Shown here piece after piece: positions 40,304 to 44,613 of a stretch of 44,613 bases of DNA. Position 1 is the first letter of the stretch; each line of letters starts with the position of its first letter. The position numbers and the translations under genes are program-made. The notes beneath the pieces are model-generated. The model saw nothing but the letters and a program-made list of their open reading frames with translations, ran no database searches and was not told the origin of the DNA. Source of the stretch: Planctomycetota bacterium. GTDB lineage: Bacteria; Planctomycetota; Planctomycetia; Gemmatales; Gemmataceae. Where the stretch lies: the NCBI GenBank assembly GCA_016873095.1, contig VGYC01000040.1, positions 1-44,613 of the forward strand, given 5' to 3'.

Positions 40304-40642
40304 TTAACAGCGCAACAGCGGATGCGGGACCTCGCTGCTGGCAGGGTTCACCAGCCGAAAGAAAACGGCGCTTGCCGGGCGAAGGGTTGATGCGATGCGG
40401 CTTTGCGGACGAGTCGGCCGCTGATGCCGCGCACGCTGCGGCAAGACATGCGCGAGGAGCGCTCGTTCCGATCCATCTTCTTCACGTGGCTCCGGTACGA
40501 GATCTGCCTCGCAAACGCTGGCAAGCAGGCCGCGCAGGTTCTCTGTCTCGACGACGAGACTCACGCTCAACGCGAACACGAGGGCGGCCGGCAAGATCCG
40601 CCGCGTCGTCCGCTGGAAGGAACTGTCAACTGCCCAGGGCAT
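40304..40642 (-). CDS. Small membrane or secreted protein, unknown function
   Basis: A 112-residue protein starting at ATG 40642, with GGAG about 7 bases upstream. A hydrophobic helix (ILPAALVFALSVSLVV, about 17-32) follows a basic N-terminus, like a signal anchor. The rest is Glu/Arg/Pro-rich, with high GC at third codon positions as in neighbouring genes. It lies within a longer open frame (to 41332) whose N-terminal part is antisense-like to the epimerase gene and is ignored. No family was recognised. Confidence 0.5.
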   Translation of the reverse strand: MPWAVDSSFQRTTRRILPAALVFALSVSLVVETENLRGLLASVCEADLVPEPREEDGSERALLAHVLPQRARHQRPTRPQSRIASTLRPASAVFFRLVNPASSEVPHPLLRC

Positions 40643-40743
40643 CACCGCTCTCCAGAGCGAGCAACTCACAGGAGATTGTCGGAGCCGGGCAGGGGGCATG
40701 TCAAGGGCGCTTCGCCGGCGCGGCTGCGGCCGTTGCGCATCCG

Positions 40744-41592
40744 CTAGCCGAACGCCGCCCACTTCTCCTTCATGAACTTCAGTCCCCTGGTGTAGACCTC
40801 CTCGGCATTGGGGAACAGGTCGCGCCAGACGCGGGTGGCGGCGGCCAGCGCCGGTAGCGCGCGGCCAAAGGCTTCGATCACCAGCCAGCCATCGTACTTG
40901 ACCTCGCGCAGCGTGCCGAACACGTCGTCCCAGTGCACCTGGCCCGTGCCCGGCGTGCCGCGATCGCTCTCGCTGATGTGCACGTGCGCGAAATGACCCA
41001 CCAGGTCGCGGATCGTCTGCGCCGAGCATTTCTCCTCGATGTTGGCGTGGAAGGAATCGAACATCGTCTTGAAGTTCGGATGGTTGACCTGCTGCACCAG
41101 TTCTCTGGCCTGCGCCGCCGTCGTGAGGAAGTAACACTCGAAGCGATTGAGGTACTCGATGATGAGCATGATGCCGGCTTTCTTGGCCTCCTCGGCGGAC
41201 TGGCGAAAAACCTCGACGGCCCGCTTCTTCTCGTCGGGTGTTGGGCCCGCGCCGGAAAACACCGCCAGCGGTGAATGATACGGACCGCACAGGGCCTCGC
41301 CGCCCATGCTGGCCGTCATCTCGATGGCCCACTTGTGCCGGTCCATCGCTGCTTGCCGGATCTTCGGATCCGGATCGATCGGGTTCGCCTCGGGGCCGAC
41401 AACGGTCACGGCGGTGCAGCCGAGGCCGAGGTTCTTCAACTCCCGGCCGATGGCCTTGTAGTGGCTGGCATCCCCCTCGAAGATGGGGATCTCGACACCG
41501 TCAAATCCCGTCTGCTTCAGCTTCGCAAGAAGCGGGACATGCTCGGAAGTGACATGGGTGGTCCACAGAAGCAGGTTCATGCCGGTTTTCAT
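40744..41592 (-). CDS. Sugar phosphate isomerase/epimerase-type TIM barrel
   Basis: A 282-residue protein of the xylose-isomerase-like barrel group (D-tagatose/D-psicose 3-epimerase-like). The metal ligands expected for the epimerases are present: Glu146 (LIIEYLNR), Asp179 (MFDSFHAN), His205 (HVHISESD) and Glu240 (LVIEAFG). The N-terminus (MNLLLWTTHVTSEHVPLLAKLKQTGFDGVEIP) is typical. It probably epimerises a sugar or sugar acid with a divalent metal in the cytoplasm; the exact substrate is unknown. The start is ATG 41592. No sugar-catabolic operon surrounds it. Confidence 0.9.
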   Translation of the reverse strand: MKTGMNLLLWTTHVTSEHVPLLAKLKQTGFDGVEIPIFEGDASHYKAIGRELKNLGLGCTAVTVVGPEANPIDPDPKIRQAAMDRHKWAIEMTASMGGEALCGPYHSPLAVFSGAGPTPDEKKRAVEVFRQSAEEAKKAGIMLIIEYLNRFECYFLTTAAQARELVQQVNHPNFKTMFDSFHANIEEKCSAQTIRDLVGHFAHVHISESDRGTPGTGQVHWDDVFGTLREVKYDGWLVIEAFGRALPALAAATRVWRDLFPNAEEVYTRGLKFMKEKWAAFG

Positions 41593-41747
41593 GCCGAGGC
41601 CCTCAAGGTCGGTCGATCAGGGAGAATGGCATCATTGTCGGCGAACGGGCGCAGATCGGCAAGAATCATCGCCGCCGCGAAACCTGCGGCGGCAACGCGG
41701 GTTCAATAGTGCGTGGATGTGTCTGCAACTTACAAGGGGGCGTCACG

Positions 41748-42116
41748 ATGATTCGTCTTTTCGCGTGTGGTACGGCTTTGCTGGCAGTGGTCTTCCTGGC
41801 GGCGGGCAGTTCCGACGCCGGCGACAAGGCAAAGAAGAAGGTCAAGAACAACCAGATGGTCAAGGGGACCATCAAGCTGGTCGATGCTTCCAAGGACCTG
41901 CTCGTCGTCAACCAGAAGGTCAAGAAGGAGTTCGTCGATCGCGAACTGAGCATCCTGGATACGACCGAGTTCGTCATCATCACCGGCGGCGCCAAGAAGG
42001 AGGTCACCGGCAAGGAGGGTCTGCGCTTGCTCGCCGGCAAGGAAGGCTCGCAAGTCAACGTCAAGTGCGACAAGGACGTCAACGTCCTCAAGGTGACCGT
42101 CAAAGTCAAGAAGTGA
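41748..42116 (+). CDS. Small basic secreted protein, second copy of the family at 36932-37288
   Basis: A 122-residue protein with a signal peptide (IRLFACGTALLAVVFLAAGSSDAG) and a Lys-rich mature part (KAKKKVKNNQMVKGTIKLVDASKDLLVVNQK, then LDTTEFVIITGGAKKEV, SQVNVKCDKDVNVLKVTVKVKK). It shares the G-x-I-x-x-VDA, D-x-T-x-F and alternating-strand end with the gene at 36932-37288. AAGGGGG lies 8 bases before the ATG. A strong terminator (42162-42189) follows it. Confidence 0.75.
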   Translation: MIRLFACGTALLAVVFLAAGSSDAGDKAKKKVKNNQMVKGTIKLVDASKDLLVVNQKVKKEFVDRELSILDTTEFVIITGGAKKEVTGKEGLRLLAGKEGSQVNVKCDKDVNVLKVTVKVKK

Positions 42117-42161
42117 CGCAACCGCCTGCCCTGCGCACTCTCGGCCCTGCACCGTCAATGA

Positions 42162-42189
42162 AGCACTCGGAGCCTGCGCTCCGAGTGCT
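42162..42189 (+). terminator. Intrinsic terminator after the small basic secreted gene
   Basis: A perfect 12-bp stem (AGCACTCGGAGC / GCTCCGAGTGCT) with a 4-base loop, followed by CTGCTTTTCG, 45 bases after the stop codon at 42116. Confidence 0.7.
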
Positions 42190-42315
42190 CTGCTTTTCGA
42201 ACCCGGTGTCCGGCCGTGCCTCCAGGTCTTCCCCGCGCCGATGCCCCGCTAAACGATCCATCGTGTCGTCGGTACAATGGCCCGGAACAATTCCACCATT
42301 GAGAGGACACCTGCG

Positions 42316-43776
42316 ATGGCGACCGGGACTGCGGACATTGGCCTGATCGGCCTGGCGGTGATGGGCGAAAACCTGGTGCTCAACATCGAGAGCCGCGGCA
42401 ACACGGTCGCGGTCTTCAATCGCACCGTGGCCCGGGTCGATGACTTCATCGCCGGTCGGGCCAAGGGCAAGAAGATCATGGGCTGCCACTCCGTGAAGGA
42501 GCTGGTCGCGGCGCTCAAGAAACCGCGCAAGGTGATGATCATGGTCAAGGCGGGACCGGCCGTCGACCAGGTCATCGACGAGGTCGCGCCCTTGCTTGAG
42601 AAGGGCGATATCCTCATCGACGGCGGCAACACGCACTACCCGGACACGACACGACGCACACGTGCCCTCAAGGAACGCGGTCTGCTGTACATCGGCACCG
42701 GCGTCTCGGGCGGCGAGGAAGGGGCGCTGCTGGGACCATCCATCATGCCGGGAGGCGATCCGGCCGCCTGGCCGCACGTCAAACCTATTTTTCAGGCCAT
42801 TGCCGCCAGGGCCCCGGACGGCTCGCCGTGCTGCGACTGGGTCGGCGCCGAGGGCGCGGGCCATTATGTCAAGATGGTCCACAACGGCATCGAGTACGGC
42901 GACATGCAGCTCATCTGCGAGAGTTACGATCTGCTCGCCCGTGTCGGTGGCCTGTCAGTCAGCGACCTGCACGAGGTCTTCGCCCGCTGGAACAAGGGGC
43001 AACTCGAGAGCTACCTGATCGAGATCACCCGCGACATCTTCGGCTACAAGGACCCGGAAACAGGCAAGCCGCTCGTCGATTTCATCCTTGACGCCGCCGG
43101 GCAGAAGGGAACCGGCAAGTGGATGGTCGGCTCCGCGCTCGATCTTGGCGTGCCGTTGACGTTGATCACCGAGGCGGTATTCGCCCGCGTGCTGTCCTCA
43201 CAGAAGGAGGAGCGCGTCGCGGCGGCCAAGCTGCTGCGCGGCCCGGAGACGCGCCCGGCCGACGACCGCAACAGGTTCATCGACGATGTCGAATCGGCCC
43301 TTTACGCCAGCAAGATCATCTCCTATGCCCAGGGTTTTGCCTTGCTGAATGCGATGTCGAAGGAGACGGGCTGGACGATCAACAACGGCGCCGTGGCGAT
43401 GATGTGGCGCGGCGGCTGCATCATCCGCAGCGTCTTCCTGGGCAAGATCAAGGAGGCGTTCGACCGTAATTTGAAGCTGACCAATCTGCTGGTAGATGGC
43501 TACTTCGCCGAGCAGGTGCAACGCGCCCAGGCAGGCTGGCGACGGGCCGTGGCCGCCGGCGTCAACAGTGGGATTCCGCTGCCGGCGATGAGCGCCGCCC
43601 TTGCCTATTTCGACGGCTACCGCAGCGGACGGTTGCCCGCCAACCTGCTGCAAGCGCAGCGCGATTACTTCGGCGCCCATACGTATGAGCGGACGGATCA
43701 GCCGCGCGGCAAGTTCTTCCACACCAACTGGACCGGCCGCGGCGGCACCACAGCGTCGACGACTTATACCGTGTGA
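42316..43776 (+). CDS. gnd: 6-phosphogluconate dehydrogenase (decarboxylating)
   Basis: A 486-residue oxidative pentose-phosphate enzyme that turns 6-phosphogluconate into ribulose-5-phosphate and NADPH. The N-terminal Rossmann part has DIGLIGLAVMGENLVLNIESRGNTVAVFNRT (GLAVMGxN). The catalytic region has GGNTHYPDTTRR, GVSGGEEGALLGPSIMPGG, VGAEGAGHYVKMVHNGIEYGDMQLI, KGTGKWM and the C-terminal domain with WRGGCIIRS, ending in QRDYFGAHTYERTD near the C-terminus. Length is normal. ATG 42316 follows GAGAGGA; a TACAAT box is at 42272-42277. The downstream sigma-factor gene overlaps or abuts the stop, so the two may be co-transcribed. Confidence 0.97.
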   Translation: MATGTADIGLIGLAVMGENLVLNIESRGNTVAVFNRTVARVDDFIAGRAKGKKIMGCHSVKELVAALKKPRKVMIMVKAGPAVDQVIDEVAPLLEKGDILIDGGNTHYPDTTRRTRALKERGLLYIGTGVSGGEEGALLGPSIMPGGDPAAWPHVKPIFQAIAARAPDGSPCCDWVGAEGAGHYVKMVHNGIEYGDMQLICESYDLLARVGGLSVSDLHEVFARWNKGQLESYLIEITRDIFGYKDPETGKPLVDFILDAAGQKGTGKWMVGSALDLGVPLTLITEAVFARVLSSQKEERVAAAKLLRGPETRPADDRNRFIDDVESALYASKIISYAQGFALLNAMSKETGWTINNGAVAMMWRGGCIIRSVFLGKIKEAFDRNLKLTNLLVDGYFAEQVQRAQAGWRRAVAAGVNSGIPLPAMSAALAYFDGYRSGRLPANLLQAQRDYFGAHTYERTDQPRGKFFHTNWTGRGGTTASTTYTV

Positions 43777-43781
43777 CGATC

Positions 43782-44390
43782 ATGGCGGAAGCGAACTTCG
43801 ACACACAGATGTTGCAAGGCTGGCTTAGCCGGATGCGCGGCGGGGACGCCAAGGCGCGCGACGAGATGCTCCGCGCCCTCGGCCAGCGCCTGGAGCGCCT
43901 GGCCGGCGCCATGCTGCGCAAGTTTCCCAACGTGCAGCGCTGGGAGCAGACGGCCGACGTCTTTCAGAACGCCATCGTGCGGCTAATGCGCAGCCTCGAG
44001 AAGATCGAGCCAGAGAACACCCGCGCCTTCCTGGGACTGGCCGCCGAGCACATCCGCCGCGAATTGCTCGACCTGGCCCGGCACTACGGGGGCAAGCAAG
44101 GATTGGGCGCCAATCATGCCAGCGTTGCCGGCGGCGATTCCGTCACGCCGCTCGAACCTGCCCAGCCCGGCGAGGATGCCGAACTCGACCTGTGGGCCGC
44201 CTTCCACGAGGCCGTCGCCAACCTGCCCGCAGAGGAACGCGAGGTCGTGAGCCTGTCGTTCTACCACGGCTGGACGCAGAAGGAGATCGCCGCCCTCTTC
44301 GGCGTCGATGAACGTACCATCCGCCGCCGCTGGAACGCGGCAATGCTGCGATTGCGTGAGCCATTGCAGGGGAAGTTGCCAAGCGTGTGA
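43782..44390 (+). CDS. ECF-type RNA polymerase sigma factor, second copy
   Basis: About 202 residues. Region 2 (about 14-90) shows AMLRKFPNVQRWEQTADVFQNAIVRLM; region 4 near the C-terminus has LPAEEREVVSLSFYHGWTQKEIAALFGVDERTIRRRWNAAMLRL, with a helix-turn-helix. This is a planctomycete-type ECF sigma factor; the WEQT/DVFQNA pattern differs from the copy at 4800. ATG 43782 is chosen; GTG 43773 would overlap the gnd stop by 4 bases and cannot be excluded. No anti-sigma factor gene is next to it. A partial gene starts 145 bases downstream, often a Ser/Thr kinase in such pairs, but too little is present to tell. Confidence 0.85.
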   Translation: MAEANFDTQMLQGWLSRMRGGDAKARDEMLRALGQRLERLAGAMLRKFPNVQRWEQTADVFQNAIVRLMRSLEKIEPENTRAFLGLAAEHIRRELLDLARHYGGKQGLGANHASVAGGDSVTPLEPAQPGEDAELDLWAAFHEAVANLPAEEREVVSLSFYHGWTQKEIAALFGVDERTIRRRWNAAMLRLREPLQGKLPSV

Positions 44391-44535
44391 TTTACGCAGA
44401 GGTTGTGATGGCAGGCATTCATCCGATCGTCCGCTTCATGGCGGTCTGCGAAGACATGCAGATAGTGGGCAACCGTAACCGTTCACAGGTCAGTCTAGCG
44501 TTTTCTACTCGGAATGGGGTATCCTTGCAGCTGGC

Positions 44536-44613
44536 ATGGATGCTTCTCCGGTTGTTTCTGAAGCTGATCTCGCCGCGACACCCGCAGCGGTGCTGGCGCT
44601 GATTCGGCACTTG
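44536..44613 (+). CDS. 5' end of a gene cut by the window end
   Basis: ATG 44536 opens a frame that runs to the last base (26 codons, starting MDASPVVSEADLAATPA, then AVLALIRHL). An Ala/Pro/Val-rich start like this often precedes cytoplasmic kinase domains, but the sequence is too short to assign. The preceding gap (44391-44535) has a TATCCT-like box and no recognised gene. Confidence 0.4.
   Translation, partial: MDASPVVSEADLAATPAAVLALIRHL

Noticed and set aside
44387-44602. 71-residue frame at the window end
   Set aside because: No ribosome-binding site and poor composition; the frame starting at 44536 fits a real gene start better.
1-44613. tRNA, rRNA, CRISPR and complete insertion-sequence signals
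   Set aside because: No cloverleaf-like set with a GTTCRA T-loop, no regularly spaced repeats and no full transposase with inverted ends were found by eye. A few GGTTCRAR-like strings (near 29098 and 30322) have no matching arms.

Overview
The window looks like a stretch of ordinary chromosome from a GC-rich planctomycete, most likely of the Gemmata group (Gemmatales/Gemmataceae). The grounds are indirect: high GC, many small secreted Tyr-, Cys- or Lys-rich proteins of unknown function, a CxxC...CPHC zinc ribbon followed by a membrane helix, ECF sigma factors beside Ser/Thr kinase and FHA genes, Uma2, DUF433 and DUF5615 accessory genes, and long secreted PQQ/NHL beta-propeller proteins. No rRNA, tRNA, CRISPR array, prophage or complete insertion sequence was seen. 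Positions 1-122 hold only the 3' end of an unidentified gene.

Layout. 0.4-5.4 kb (+): a signalling cluster with a membrane-anchored coiled-coil protein, an FHA protein, a Ser/Thr kinase with a multi-helix membrane domain and a secreted protein. It is followed by a probable MqsR/MqsA-type toxin-antitoxin pair and an ECF sigma factor. 5.4-11.0 kb (-): a zinc-ribbon/TPR membrane protein, an amidohydrolase, a HEAT-repeat protein, a lone groES and a single-domain response regulator. 11.3-15.3 kb (+): two thiol-redox genes, a thioredoxin-NHL propeller protein and DsbD. 15.3-17.2 kb: a small minus-strand ORF broken at an A8 tract, a class I glutamine-amidotransferase-like protein that has lost its catalytic Cys and His, and a DUF433/DUF5615 pair. 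17.2-19.5 kb (-): an aldo/keto reductase and a flavin monooxygenase. 19.7-23.6 kb: small membrane proteins, a LOG-type phosphoribohydrolase and a secreted nitrilase-fold protein.

23.6-28.4 kb (-) holds the metabolic core: purH, then sucC, a 111-aa orphan, a Uma2 nuclease-like gene and sucD, so the two succinyl-CoA synthetase subunits are separated by two unrelated genes. 28.5-32.5 kb carries secreted low-complexity proteins, one about one-third tyrosine, a GNAT-like protein and an FHA-STAS fusion. 32.9-37.3 kb (-) has a Spherulin4-like domain fused to a PQQ propeller, a 641-aa secreted protein and a small basic secreted protein. 37.6-44.6 kb carries RNase PH, a secreted protein, a beta-carbonic anhydrase, a small membrane protein, a sugar-epimerase-type TIM barrel, a second small basic secreted protein, 6-phosphogluconate dehydrogenase, a second ECF sigma factor and the first codons of one more gene.

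There is no single obvious new defence or biosynthetic system. The best candidates for novelty are the divergent toxin next to an MqsA-like antitoxin, the catalytically dead amidotransferase-like protein, the interrupted suc operon, the Spherulin4-PQQ and FHA-STAS fusions, the tyrosine-repeat secreted protein, and a TAGAAT motif that lies almost only in front of genes. All assignments come from reading the sequence by eye; no database search was run.
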